Source: Fimenecus sp963624605 (lineage in GTDB: Bacteria > Bacillota > Clostridia > Oscillospirales > Acutalibacteraceae). Taken from it: DNA of 34,539 nt. The stretch spans positions 1 to 34,539 of the forward strand of contig CAVFQD010000014.1 of NCBI GenBank assembly GCA_963624605.1. Reading direction: 5' to 3'. The translations under genes were made by a program, and so were the position numbers. Positions 1 to 7,589 of this stretch are shown here, one piece after another; the first letter of the stretch is position 1, and every line of letters starts with the position of its first letter. Under the pieces are notes generated by a model. It searched no databases. It had not been told where the DNA came from and worked only from the letters and a program-made list of their open reading frames with translations.

Positions 1-19
1 TGATGGTGATTTCTGCCAT

Positions 20-87
20 CTCAAAATTTTGCCAAAGGCAAATTTTGAGGGCAATGTAAGTTGAATAGTGTGATTTTTCACACTATT
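20..87. repeat. Two adjacent hairpins at the left edge of the window
   Basis: Two inverted repeats lie side by side. The first pairs 20-33 (CTCAAAATTTTGCC) with 37-49 through a 3-base loop and a one-base bulge. The second pairs 64-72 (AATAGTGTG) with 79-87 through a 6-base loop. Neither is followed by a good T-run on either strand, so they are not convincing terminators. They may be terminator remnants or a dispersed repeat of a gene lying outside the window. No gene is supported between 1 and 188. Confidence 0.4.
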
Positions 88-141
88 TCTCCTCAATACA
101 TTGATAAATTTATTTTATCACACACTCCGTGCTCTTTCAAC

Positions 142-177
142 AAAAAAATACGGGTATCGGACTTTGCCGACACCCGT
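142..177 (-). terminator. Rho-independent terminator of the small membrane-protein gene
   Basis: On the minus strand a stem ACGGGT-x-TCGG / CCGA-x-ACCCGT (150-177, one internal mismatch, 6-base loop) is followed directly by a run of seven T (142-148). It lies 11 bases downstream of the stop codon at 189, the usual geometry of an intrinsic terminator. Confidence 0.85.
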
Positions 178-188
178 GGGTTCGTATA

Positions 189-500
189 TTATTTTTGGTA
201 TTTGTCGGGCATTATTTTTATATCCCTTACCATATCTCCGTTTATCAGCCGCACGGTCGATTTCTCATTTATCTTTATCCAATTATCCTCGACCGCAACG
301 ATTTTTCCCGTAACTCCGAAAGAGTCGTTGAAAAGCGAAATGTTACAAACCTTGCCGATAAACTCCTTAATAAGCTCCGTGGGCATACTTCTTTTCCTCC
401 CTTTTTTCCTATTCTGTATAATCCGCAGATATTTTCCGCTTTGCTGTGTGAACAGAACGATAAATATGACAGCCAAAGATATAATCACACTCAAATTCAT
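189..500 (-). CDS. Small membrane-anchored protein with an Sm-like beta-barrel-type domain (unknown function)
   Basis: A 103-residue protein I do not recognise with certainty. Residues about 3-18 form one hydrophobic helix. A basic stretch (RKKGRKR) follows, then about 60 residues with alternating beta pattern: IGKV.I.LFNDSFGVTGKI...EDNWIKI, ending LINGDMVRDIKIMP. This spacing (variable turn, V-x-G-K-I, W-I-x-I, final I-N-x-D-x-V) resembles small SH3/Sm-like barrels; that is inference from pattern only. I chose the ATG at 500. A GTG at 512 would add four residues, but then the GGGTGG sequence could not serve as the ribosome site. The gene has its own sigma-A promoter just upstream and its own terminator, so it is probably monocistronic despite lying only 65 bases from the ABC transporter stop codon. 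Confidence 0.7.
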   Translation of the reverse strand: MNLSVIISLAVIFIVLFTQQSGKYLRIIQNRKKGRKRSMPTELIKEFIGKVCNISLFNDSFGVTGKIVAVEDNWIKINEKSTVRLINGDMVRDIKIMPDKYQK

Positions 501-532
501 ATCCGTTCCCACCCTTGCGTTTTATCAATTTG

Positions 533-561
533 ATTATACAGCGTTACGGCAGGGAAATCAA
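533..561 (-). promoter_or_regulatory. Sigma-A promoter of the small membrane-protein gene
   Basis: On the minus strand, -35 TTGATT (556-561) and -10 TATAAT (533-538) are separated by exactly 17 bases. The -35 box starts next to the stop codon of the upstream ABC gene. The predicted start of transcription, near 526, leaves a leader of about 25 bases. Confidence 0.7.
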
Positions 562-565
562 CGCT

Positions 566-2302
566 TTATTGTCCGATTGCCCATTTGTTGCTTTCGGTCT
601 GCAAATTTACCATACCGGCAAAGGCTCCGTCTTGTTTAAGAAGCTCTGCGGGTGCGCCCTGTTCTTCGATTTTACCGTCCTTAAGCACAACGATTTTGTC
701 TGCGCCCGAAACGGTTCTCATTCTGTGAGCGATGATAAGAACCGTCTTGTTCTTAATAAGTCTCGAAAGAGCCTGCTGAATTGAGGTTTCATTTTCGACA
801 TCAAGGCTTGCCGTCGCTTCGTCAAGCAGGATAATCGGTGCGTCTTTAAGGAAGGCTCTTGCGATTGAAATCCTCTGTCTTTCACCGCCCGAAAGCTCGC
901 AGCCGTTTTCGCCGATATTTGAATTGAAGCCGTCAGGAAGCTTGTTTGCGAATTCATCAACATTTGCAAGCTTTGCCGCCGCAAGCACTTCTTCGTCCGT
1001 TGCGTCCTTTTTGCCGACTCTTATATTTTCCATAACCGTATTGTCAAACAGCGTAACATCTTGGAAAACTATCGAGTAAAGCGACATAAGCGTTTCGGGG
1101 TCAACCTTTGAAATGTCTTCGCCGCCTACCGTAATCTTACCCTTCTTAATATCCCAGAATCTCGCCGCAAGACGGGAAACCGTGGTTTTGCCGCCGCCCG
1201 ACGGTCCTACAAGAGCGGTAACCTCGCCCTGCTTTGCGGTAAACGACACATCGTCGAGTACCGTCTCGCCGTTGTCGTAAGCGAAGCCGACTCCGTCGAA
1301 TTTAATATCGCAGCCCTTGTTGTCAAGCTCTGTTTTGCCGTCCTGAACGGGGCAGTCGAGAATTTCGTTCATACGCTCGATATTTGTGTTTGTCGCAATT
1401 ACAGCCGCAAGGTTCTGAAGCGCATTTTCAAGCGGGTCATAAAGCCTTGAAGCCACAAGCAGGAACATAAAGAAGGTAAGAATATCGATTTCACCCTTTA
1501 TGAGCAGATACGCTCCCGTAAGAGCCGTTGTGGCAATGCCGAGTCTTAAAATAAGGCTTGATGTTACTACAAACGCCGCCGTTCCGAACTCTGCCTTGAA
1601 AAGTCTTGACTCAAGATGTCTTATCTTCTCGTCAAGTCCGGCAAGATATTCCTTTTCGGCGTTGTTCGCCTTGAGGTCGGGCATGGTTTCGATGCATTCC
1701 TGTATTCCGTCCTCACAGGCTATTTTTGCCTGCATTGATTTTTTTGAAAGGCTCTTCTGCACACGGGAAGCGAAAGCGACTATAAGGAACGCTATCGGGA
1801 GAACCCATACGCTCGCAAGCGCCATTCTCGCATCAAACGCAAACAGCGAAATCGCTATGACCGTTGTTGAAATTATCGAGCCTATAAGCGGGCAGACCTG
1901 GTGCGACTGGCTGGTTTCCAGCACGGCACAGTCGTTCATAATAGCCGAGGTCAAATCCGCAAGGTCTTTTTTGCCGAAGAACGAAAGCGGAATTTTTCTG
2001 AGCTTTTCGGCAAGGTTTATTCTTCTTACGCCCGTTTCAACATAGGTCGCAAGGAATGTGCTGTTGTACTGAAGTCTTGTTGTGATAAGGATTATTACCG
2101 CACATACTATACAGCCGACAATATAAAACGGTATGCGGCTTTTTTCGAGCGAGCCCGAAAGCATATCCTTTACAAGCAGATAAAGCAAACCTGCGGGCAG
2201 CATAAAGGCTACATTCTGCAAGGCGCAGAACAAACTGCCTTTAATTGTATCTATTGCGCCTTTTCTTGAAAGGGCAAATCTTCTTTGCAGTTTTTTAATC
2301 AT
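566..2302 (-). CDS. ABC transporter, fused membrane and ATPase half, second subunit of a heterodimer
   Basis: A 578-residue type-IV (ABCB-like) half transporter. About six membrane segments lie in residues 20-300, then a nucleotide-binding domain with Walker A GPSGGGKTT (366-374), Q-loop FQD, signature LSGGE (470-474), Walker B IILLDE (490-495), D-loop ASLD and a switch His in IIAHR. All catalytic elements look intact. The ATG at 2302 has GGAGG 8 bases upstream. Its partner ends only 3 bases before it, so the two are translationally coupled and almost certainly pair. A TetR gene heads the operon, which fits drug or toxic-metabolite export. Related pairs are sometimes annotated as siderophore-type (YbtP/YbtQ, IrtA/IrtB) transporters, so the substrate and even the direction are not fixed by sequence. 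Confidence 0.92.
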   Translation of the reverse strand: MIKKLQRRFALSRKGAIDTIKGSLFCALQNVAFMLPAGLLYLLVKDMLSGSLEKSRIPFYIVGCIVCAVIILITTRLQYNSTFLATYVETGVRRINLAEKLRKIPLSFFGKKDLADLTSAIMNDCAVLETSQSHQVCPLIGSIISTTVIAISLFAFDARMALASVWVLPIAFLIVAFASRVQKSLSKKSMQAKIACEDGIQECIETMPDLKANNAEKEYLAGLDEKIRHLESRLFKAEFGTAAFVVTSSLILRLGIATTALTGAYLLIKGEIDILTFFMFLLVASRLYDPLENALQNLAAVIATNTNIERMNEILDCPVQDGKTELDNKGCDIKFDGVGFAYDNGETVLDDVSFTAKQGEVTALVGPSGGGKTTVSRLAARFWDIKKGKITVGGEDISKVDPETLMSLYSIVFQDVTLFDNTVMENIRVGKKDATDEEVLAAAKLANVDEFANKLPDGFNSNIGENGCELSGGERQRISIARAFLKDAPIILLDEATASLDVENETSIQQALSRLIKNKTVLIIAHRMRTVSGADKIVVLKDGKIEEQGAPAELLKQDGAFAGMVNLQTESNKWAIGQ

Positions 2303-2305
2303 CTC

Positions 2306-4084
2306 TTACGCCTCCTTTGATACTTTCCACTCAACTGACTTGCAATACTCGTTCCACATCTGTGAGAACAGTCCGTCTTTCTCGGAGAGCTCGGAGAACG
2401 CACCGCTCTGTTCGAGCTTTCCGTCCTTCATAACAAATATCTTGTCTGCGTTGACTACCGTCGAGAGCCTGTGAGCTATCATAATTACCGTCTTGCCCTT
2501 GGCAAGCTCGTTCATAGCCCTCTGCACCTTGACCTCATTGTCGGGGTCGGCATAGGCTGTTGCCTCGTCAAGTATGATTATCGGCGAGTTTTTGAGCATA
2601 GCCCTCGCAACGGCAATTCTCTGCGTTTCGCCGCCCGAAAGATATACGCCTTTTGAGCCGATTACGGTATTTATTCCGTCGGGGAATTTTTCTATAATAT
2701 CCGTACACTGTGCGGCTTTGAGTGCGTCCGTAACCTCTTTTTCGGTTGCGTCATTTTTGCCGAGGCGGACATTGTCGAGAATTGACGCCTTTATAAGCTT
2801 GCTGTCCTGGAAAACAAAGGAAACCGTTTCCATAAGCTCGTTTTTGTCAATATCCTTTACATCCGTGCCGCCTATGAGCACCTTACCCGACTTCGGGTCA
2901 AAGAACCTTGCGATGATGTTTGCAAGCGTTGTCTTACCGCTGCCCGAGGGACCGACGAACGCCACGGTCTGTCCGTCGCCGATTTTAAGCGACACGCCGT
3001 CAACCGCATTTTTAACTCCGTCATATGAAAACTTAACATTTTCAAGCTCAACCGAGCGGTCTGCGGGATGACGGGGATTATCCGATACGGGAAGCTCCTC
3101 GCAGCCGAGAACCTCGTCAATTCTCGCAATGGCGTCATTTACTATCATATTGTTTTCGCTCATATACATAAGTCTTGTCATTGTAAGCGAAATAACGGGA
3201 GTTACGATTATGTAGAAAAGCATATTGAGCAAAAATTCTCCCGTAACTCCTCCGCGCGAGAACCAAAAGCCCGCAATTATAAGAAATGCGAACACGCTGT
3301 TTACAGCAAGAGTGTAAAGCATCATCGGTCCGCGGAGATTAAGCGTGTAATCTGTCGTCCATTTTTCGTAGTTATCGATGGTCGCCTTGAATTTCTTAAA
3401 TGAGAACACGGTCTGACCGAAGGTCTTTACAACGGGGATACCCCTTACATATTCAACCGCTTCGTTGGACATATCGCTCAGCGAGTTTTGGTATTCCGTC
3501 ATCTTCTGCTGCATATTTTTGCCCGTCATACCGCTCATACAAATGAAAGCTATAACGACCGGCACAAGGCTCAAAAGACCTATTCTCCAATCGAAAACAA
3601 ACAATAGAATGAGCATACCGACTATGTTTGCCATAGCACGGTATTTGTCGGGAAGCTGGTGCGCAAGATATGTCTCCGCAGCACCCGAGGTCTCCGAAAT
3701 AACTCTGCGAAGCTTACCGCTTCCGAATTCTTCAAGCTTTCCCAACGGGAATTTTGATATGTGATTTGTCAGGTCTATCCTGATGTTTGTCGCTATTCTG
3801 AACGCTGCGGCGTGCGAGCACATAAGACCCGCTATATACACAAGCACCGTAAGCACCGCAAACAGCACTGCCGTCCAGCCGTACAAGGTTACATTCTGCG
3901 CTTCGGAATAATTCGGCGCAACCTCTATAACCTCTTTAAGTATGCGCCAAATATACCAAAACGGCATAAGCGCTAAAAATGCGCTTGCGGCGGACAGGAC
4001 CCAGGAAAGATATACAAGTGCCTTGCGTGAGCCCGCATATTCAAGCAAGCGGCTTAAATTTGACTGCTTTTTCTCTTCTTTCAA
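2306..4084 (-). CDS. ABC transporter, fused membrane and ATPase half, first subunit of a heterodimer
   Basis: A 592-residue ABC half transporter with membrane segments in residues about 25-300 and an ATPase domain: Walker A GPSGSGKTT (378-386), signature LSGGE (482-486), Walker B IIILDE (502-507) and switch His538. The D-loop reads YADPD instead of the SLDxE of the partner. I know that variant from IrtB/YbtQ-type and related clostridial pairs, so a siderophore-type annotation is possible. The start is a TTG at 4084, supported by a perfect AAGGAGG eight bases upstream; no ATG fits as well. It lies 81 bases downstream of the TetR gene, with a palindrome in the gap that could be a second operator. 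Confidence 0.92.
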   Translation of the reverse strand: MKEEKKQSNLSRLLEYAGSRKALVYLSWVLSAASAFLALMPFWYIWRILKEVIEVAPNYSEAQNVTLYGWTAVLFAVLTVLVYIAGLMCSHAAAFRIATNIRIDLTNHISKFPLGKLEEFGSGKLRRVISETSGAAETYLAHQLPDKYRAMANIVGMLILLFVFDWRIGLLSLVPVVIAFICMSGMTGKNMQQKMTEYQNSLSDMSNEAVEYVRGIPVVKTFGQTVFSFKKFKATIDNYEKWTTDYTLNLRGPMMLYTLAVNSVFAFLIIAGFWFSRGGVTGEFLLNMLFYIIVTPVISLTMTRLMYMSENNMIVNDAIARIDEVLGCEELPVSDNPRHPADRSVELENVKFSYDGVKNAVDGVSLKIGDGQTVAFVGPSGSGKTTLANIIARFFDPKSGKVLIGGTDVKDIDKNELMETVSFVFQDSKLIKASILDNVRLGKNDATEKEVTDALKAAQCTDIIEKFPDGINTVIGSKGVYLSGGETQRIAVARAMLKNSPIIILDEATAYADPDNEVKVQRAMNELAKGKTVIMIAHRLSTVVNADKIFVMKDGKLEQSGAFSELSEKDGLFSQMWNEYCKSVEWKVSKEA

Positions 4085-4124
4085 AGAAATTACCTCCTTG
4101 TAACGATATACAAAACTGTTATTT

Positions 4125-4144
4125 GAGTTAGCAACCGCTAACTC
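4125..4144. promoter_or_regulatory. 20-bp perfect inverted repeat between the TetR and ABC genes
   Basis: GAGTTAGC (4125-4132), four bases AACC, then GCTAACTC (4137-4144). No T-run follows on either strand, so a terminator is unlikely. The position, 40 bases upstream of the ABC start, suits a regulator-binding site or an mRNA structure controlling the step from regulator to transporter. Confidence 0.5.
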
Positions 4145-4165
4145 TGTGCTAAAAATTAAAGAGCA

Positions 4166-4780
4166 TTACTGCCCCATAATTTTTAACCAGCCCGCAGTGT
4201 AAAACGCATTGAGCTCTTCAAGATATTTTTCCGCCTTTTCAAAGCTCATATCGTGGATTACCATCTCAAAACAGGCGTTCATCATTCCCGTGACGAGAAT
4301 GTGTTCAAGCCGTTCGTCGATATACGGGACCTTGCGGCCGAGACGGCGCAGGGTGTCATAATACCTGTGCGTTGCCTCAACTTCAAGCTCCACCATCTTA
4401 TCAACCATTCCCGAATATTCCGTTCCGTCGGAATGAAGCAGAATAAGCCTCAGCGCCGATTTATGGGAGTAGGCGTAAACCAAAATTTCTTTCATGCAGT
4501 TTCCGCCCGCCTTGCCCATATGCTGCGGTTTTTCAGTGTCGGGGAGCTCATCGAAATCGTTCAATGACCTCTTGTAAGTGTCAAGGACATAATCATATGC
4601 CTCTTTGACAAGCGCACCAAACAGCTCTTCCTTGCTGTTGTAATATCCGTAGAACGCTCCGGTGGTAACACCTGCGGTTTTTACGATATTGCGAAGGGAC
4701 GCCGACTTAAAGCCTTTTTCAGAAAATTCCGCTTCGGCAGCCGACTGTATTTTCTCTAAAGTCGAGTTTTCAGTCAACAT
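4166..4780 (-). CDS. TetR/AcrR family transcriptional repressor
   Basis: A 204-residue TetR-type regulator. The N-terminal helix-turn-helix is clear: residues about 8-55 contain AAEAEFSEKGFKSASLRNI, then VTTGAFYGYYNSKEELF, the family hallmark. The C-terminal all-helical ligand domain is, as usual, not diagnostic of ligand. I prefer the ATG at 4780, which follows GGGGTG. An upstream in-frame ATG at 4798 lies inside the operator and has no ribosome site. The gene is first in an operon with the ABC pair and is probably autoregulated through the palindrome at 4797-4813. Confidence 0.88.
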   Translation of the reverse strand: MLTENSTLEKIQSAAEAEFSEKGFKSASLRNIVKTAGVTTGAFYGYYNSKEELFGALVKEAYDYVLDTYKRSLNDFDELPDTEKPQHMGKAGGNCMKEILVYAYSHKSALRLILLHSDGTEYSGMVDKMVELEVEATHRYYDTLRRLGRKVPYIDERLEHILVTGMMNACFEMVIHDMSFEKAEKYLEELNAFYTAGWLKIMGQ

Positions 4781-4796
4781 CAACACCCCGCAAATC

Positions 4797-4838
4797 ATAT
4801 AACAGTGTTATATTATACTGTTTTTCAGCAGTTGTCAA
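4797..4838 (-). promoter_or_regulatory. Promoter and palindromic operator of the TetR-ABC operon
   Basis: Minus-strand -35 TTGACA (4833-4838) with -10 TAATAT (4810-4815, spacing 17) or TATAAT (4812-4817, spacing 15). A perfect 17-bp palindrome, ATATAACA-G-TGTTATAT on the plus strand (4797-4813), overlaps the -10 box and the probable start of transcription. Binding there would block polymerase, as expected for TetR autorepression. Confidence 0.7.
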
Positions 4839-4854
4839 TAGCTTTTTGCACATT

Positions 4855-5784
4855 TTATACCTTTTTCCAATCCGAAATCGCCTTGCATATGCGGCGGTCA
4901 ATGTCAATTCTCGTCTGCTTGCACTCCTGCGGATATTTTTTAGCCGCAACGAACGCAATCTTCACAAACAAATCCGCACCTACTGGAAGCATACATTTTA
5001 GCATACTATCGGGGAACACAAAATGCGTTCCGTGTTCGTATACCGCAATTTCGACATCGCAGTCGTGCGGCTTTTCGGACAGCCTTTTTTCCATTCTGCG
5101 GATATATTTTGCGGCGTTCCAAAGTGAGTCGTCCTCCGCACCGATTAAAACAAGCTTTCCCTTTATGTTTTCGACCTTTATCATCTCGTCCTCGGGGTGA
5201 GGTCTGTCCTTTTCCGAGTCCTCAAACAGCTTTACGGAGGAAAGCATATCGCCCGTGCGCTTGCACTCTTCCTTCATAATCCTGCCGTACTCGGGGTGCT
5301 GATACTTAAACGGCATATACGGCAGCGGTTCGCCTCTGTATGTAAACAGCGATTCGTTTTCAATCGGCCACTCTGTATATCCGTCTCTCTTGCCCTGCTC
5401 AAAGCCCTGCCAGATGAAATCGCTCGGAGTCATTGCAATGGTAAGCGAAACATCATTAAAATATGAAGCCGCCGTCAGCGCAAGTGTAGCCGTTGTGGAC
5501 GCGCCCGCAATTCCGACCTTTTTGTTGCCGTGCGATTTAAGATACGCAACTGCGCTCTCAACCCTTTCAAGCGGATAGTTGTGATGGCTGTAATTTTTCT
5601 TTCCGGGCGACATTGTAAGCACATTTACGCCCCTTTTATGCAGCCATTTGACCGCCGAACGAGCCATATGGTCCTCGGGGTCGTCGCCGAGCATTGCAAT
5701 AATTCCGCAGTCGGTTTTCTCGGGGCACTCCCAATAAGCGCCGTAAAAGCCGTCGGTCTCAACATCAAAATGTATTTTATTCAT
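4855..5784 (-). CDS. Alpha/beta hydrolase, BAAT (acyl-CoA thioesterase) C-terminal-like
   Basis: A 309-residue cytoplasmic protein without signal peptide, resembling the C-terminal catalytic domain of bile acid-CoA:amino acid N-acyltransferase and acyl-CoA thioesterases. The predicted nucleophile elbow is VGIAGAST (Ser96). The acid is probably Asp218 or Asp219 in GAEDDSLWNA, and the base is His254 in EHGTHFVFP. The last two motifs match the family pattern of (D/E)D-x-x-W followed by GxxH. The elbow is G-A-S-T-T, lacking the last Gly of GxSxG. A good ribosome site (GGGAGG) precedes the ATG. Its real substrate cannot be told from sequence. It is on the same strand as the TetR operon but has its own upstream region. 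Confidence 0.75.
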   Translation of the reverse strand: MNKIHFDVETDGFYGAYWECPEKTDCGIIAMLGDDPEDHMARSAVKWLHKRGVNVLTMSPGKKNYSHHNYPLERVESAVAYLKSHGNKKVGIAGASTTATLALTAASYFNDVSLTIAMTPSDFIWQGFEQGKRDGYTEWPIENESLFTYRGEPLPYMPFKYQHPEYGRIMKEECKRTGDMLSSVKLFEDSEKDRPHPEDEMIKVENIKGKLVLIGAEDDSLWNAAKYIRRMEKRLSEKPHDCDVEIAVYEHGTHFVFPDSMLKCMLPVGADLFVKIAFVAAKKYPQECKQTRIDIDRRICKAISDWKKV

Positions 5785-5832
5785 AAATACGCCTCCCGTA
5801 ATTTATATCAGACTTTTTTACTATGAATTAAA

Positions 5833-5864
5833 AGTATAGTATAACATCTTTTCTAAAAAATCAA
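5833..5864 (-). promoter_or_regulatory. Possible promoter of the alpha/beta hydrolase gene
   Basis: Minus-strand TTGATT (5859-5864) and two overlapping TATACT boxes (5838-5843 and 5833-5838) give spacings of 15 or 20, neither ideal. The rest of the 195-base intergenic stretch (5785-5979) is AT-rich with no gene. Confidence 0.35.
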
Positions 5865-5979
5865 GCCTTATTATTTTACTTTATCTTTACTTTCATTTTA
5901 CACAAACAAGGTTTCGAAAATCCGCCGAAAGGGATATTCTGTTTTTGTAAACAAAACAAACAAAACGGAGACGGTAAAT

Positions 5980-6171
5980 ATGAAAAAAATCACGGTCAGC
6001 TTTATATTCACGGTTGCGATATTTATCGCGGGCGAATATTTATATTCACGAAGTGTCGGCAAAATAGGCTTCCCGTCCTTTGCGGGACTTACACTTATTT
6101 GGCTTGCGGTCGGAGCTATTCTTTTGGGTGTCTCGGCGGTCATATACAAGAAATCGGAGGCGGAAAAATGA
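5980..6171 (+). CDS. Small two-helix membrane protein
   Basis: A 63-residue protein with two hydrophobic helices (about residues 5-20 and 34-57) joined by a short loop rich in Gly and basic residues. I recognise no family. The ATG at 5980 follows ACGGAG at good distance. Its stop codon overlaps the start of the GtrA-like gene by four bases (ATGA), so the two are translationally coupled and may act together in the membrane. The overlapping frame on the opposite strand (5898-6203) lacks such support. Confidence 0.65.
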   Translation: MKKITVSFIFTVAIFIAGEYLYSRSVGKIGFPSFAGLTLIWLAVGAILLGVSAVIYKKSEAEK

Positions 6172-6680
6172 AAGAAAAGGTAACGGCTTTTACAGAAAAG
6201 CATGCAGAGCTGTGGAAATTTGTAAAATTCACCTTTACGGGAGCGAGCACCTCGGTTTTAGAGCTCGGCGTATTTATGTTTTTGCAATATGTTGTTTTCA
6301 AATCGTTGAATGTTGAGCCCGTAACGGACAACGCGGTGCTCAATTTCCTCGGTATCGAATATAAGGGCTACCTTTATTCCTATGCAATATCGGCGATAAT
6401 CGGCTATGCCGCGGCATATATAATGAATCGCAAGCTCACCTTTAAGGCGGACGCAAATCCCGTATTTTCAACTGCGGTTTATGCAATAATGGTTGCCTGC
6501 ACAATAGCGTTCAACACATGGTTCGGAGCGTTTCTCGGAACGCTTATCAATAACAACGGGTTGGATAACGCCCTTGTGCAAGCGCTTACGAAGCTTGTTG
6601 TTATGACCGTACCCACACTCTGGACATATCCCCTCAACCGCTTCGTAATACACCGCAAGAAAAAAACTCAACAGGTGTGA
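6168..6680 (+). CDS. GtrA-like membrane protein
   Basis: A 170-residue protein with four predicted membrane helices and the GtrA/DPMS-like signature: an N-terminal KFVKFTFTGASTS followed by a helix, a central GYAAAYIMNRKLTF and a C-terminal helix ending LNRFVIHRKKK. Members are linked to moving or flipping lipid-linked sugars for wall or surface polysaccharide decoration (family knowledge). The start is the ATG at 6168 inside the ATGA overlap with the upstream gene; an upstream extension to 6099 would run over that gene without a ribosome site. No glycosyltransferase is adjacent, so its glycan partner is unknown. Confidence 0.85.
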   Translation: MKEKVTAFTEKHAELWKFVKFTFTGASTSVLELGVFMFLQYVVFKSLNVEPVTDNAVLNFLGIEYKGYLYSYAISAIIGYAAAYIMNRKLTFKADANPVFSTAVYAIMVACTIAFNTWFGAFLGTLINNNGLDNALVQALTKLVVMTVPTLWTYPLNRFVIHRKKKTQQV

Positions 6681-6693
6681 AAATTCGCTTGCG

Positions 6694-6722
6694 TTGACAC
6701 GAAGACTTGCCGAGTTTATCAT
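6694..6722 (+). promoter_or_regulatory. Sigma-A promoter of the HAD/MBL gene pair
   Basis: TTGACA (6694-6699), 17 bases, TATCAT (6717-6722). Transcription would start near 6729, about 20 bases before the GTG at 6750. Confidence 0.7.
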
Positions 6723-6749
6723 ATAAGATGACAATTCTTAAAAAGGTAT

Positions 6750-7586
6750 GTGATTAAAATTAACAAAAACAATCCTCTTGCGATAGCGACAGACCTTGAC
6801 GGAACCTTGCTCTCGAGCAAAAACGAAGTGTCTGCGGAAAATCTCGCCGCAATGCGCCGCCTTAATTCGGCGGGGATAAAAATCATCCTGCTCACGGGCA
6901 GAACATTTTACGAAATCCCCGAAATTCTCAGGAAATTCGGCAGTATAGATTATATGATATATTCAAACGGTGCGGCGGCAACCGACGGAAAAAGCACTGT
7001 TTTCGGCAACTGTATTTTGCACGAAAAAGCCGTATATTTATTTGAGTTTTTTGAAAAATATGAAACCTTTATTGAAATTTACGCCGACGGAGTTCCTTAT
7101 GTGAGCAAGGATAAATTCAACGATGAAGCGTTCAATCTGTACCGAATCGACAAGGGTTTTATTCCCGAAATGCACATAAGCAGACGCCCCGTACCCGACC
7201 TTTCAAAAATCGTAACCGACCCCTCACGAAAATTTGAAATGTTTGATGTCTTTTTCAAAAACGAATCGAAAAGGCTTGAATGTACAGAACTGCTCAAAAA
7301 CGACGGAGAGATTAAAGTAACCTCTTCAATGACAAGCAACCTCGAAATATTCGCCTCAGGCTCCGGCAAGGGCAAGGCACTTGAGAGGCTTTGCGAAATT
7401 GTCGGCATTCCCATAAACCGAGTTGTCGTTACGGGGGACAGTAAAAACGACATATCCGCATTTCAAACAAACGCAAAAAAATACGCCGTTTCAAACGCCT
7501 GTCCGGAGCTGAAGACGCTCGCAGACAAAATCATTTGCTCAAACGACGAAAACATAATGAGTTATCTTGAAAAGGAGATATTGTAA
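6750..7586 (+). CDS. Cof-type HAD-superfamily phosphatase
   Basis: A 278-residue class IIB HAD hydrolase. Motif I DLDGT has the nucleophile Asp15 and acid/base Asp17. Motif II is the Thr of LLTGR (Thr49). Motif III is a Lys in GSGKGKAL (207 or 209), and motif IV is GDSKND (Asp230, Asp234). The large insert between motifs II and III is the C2B cap typical of Cof/YwpJ-like sugar-phosphate or flavin-phosphate phosphatases; the substrate cannot be fixed. The start is a GTG at 6750; the ATG two bases earlier reads straight into a stop. The MBL gene begins 3 bases after its stop, so the pair is an operon. Confidence 0.88.
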   Translation: MIKINKNNPLAIATDLDGTLLSSKNEVSAENLAAMRRLNSAGIKIILLTGRTFYEIPEILRKFGSIDYMIYSNGAAATDGKSTVFGNCILHEKAVYLFEFFEKYETFIEIYADGVPYVSKDKFNDEAFNLYRIDKGFIPEMHISRRPVPDLSKIVTDPSRKFEMFDVFFKNESKRLECTELLKNDGEIKVTSSMTSNLEIFASGSGKGKALERLCEIVGIPINRVVVTGDSKNDISAFQTNAKKYAVSNACPELKTLADKIICSNDENIMSYLEKEIL

Positions 7587-7589
7587 CCC

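Noticed and set aside
5898..6203. 101-codon minus-strand frame over the two-helix membrane gene
   Set aside because: The plus-strand gene has a ribosome site, membrane helices and a coupled overlap with the GtrA-like gene; the antisense frame has none of these.
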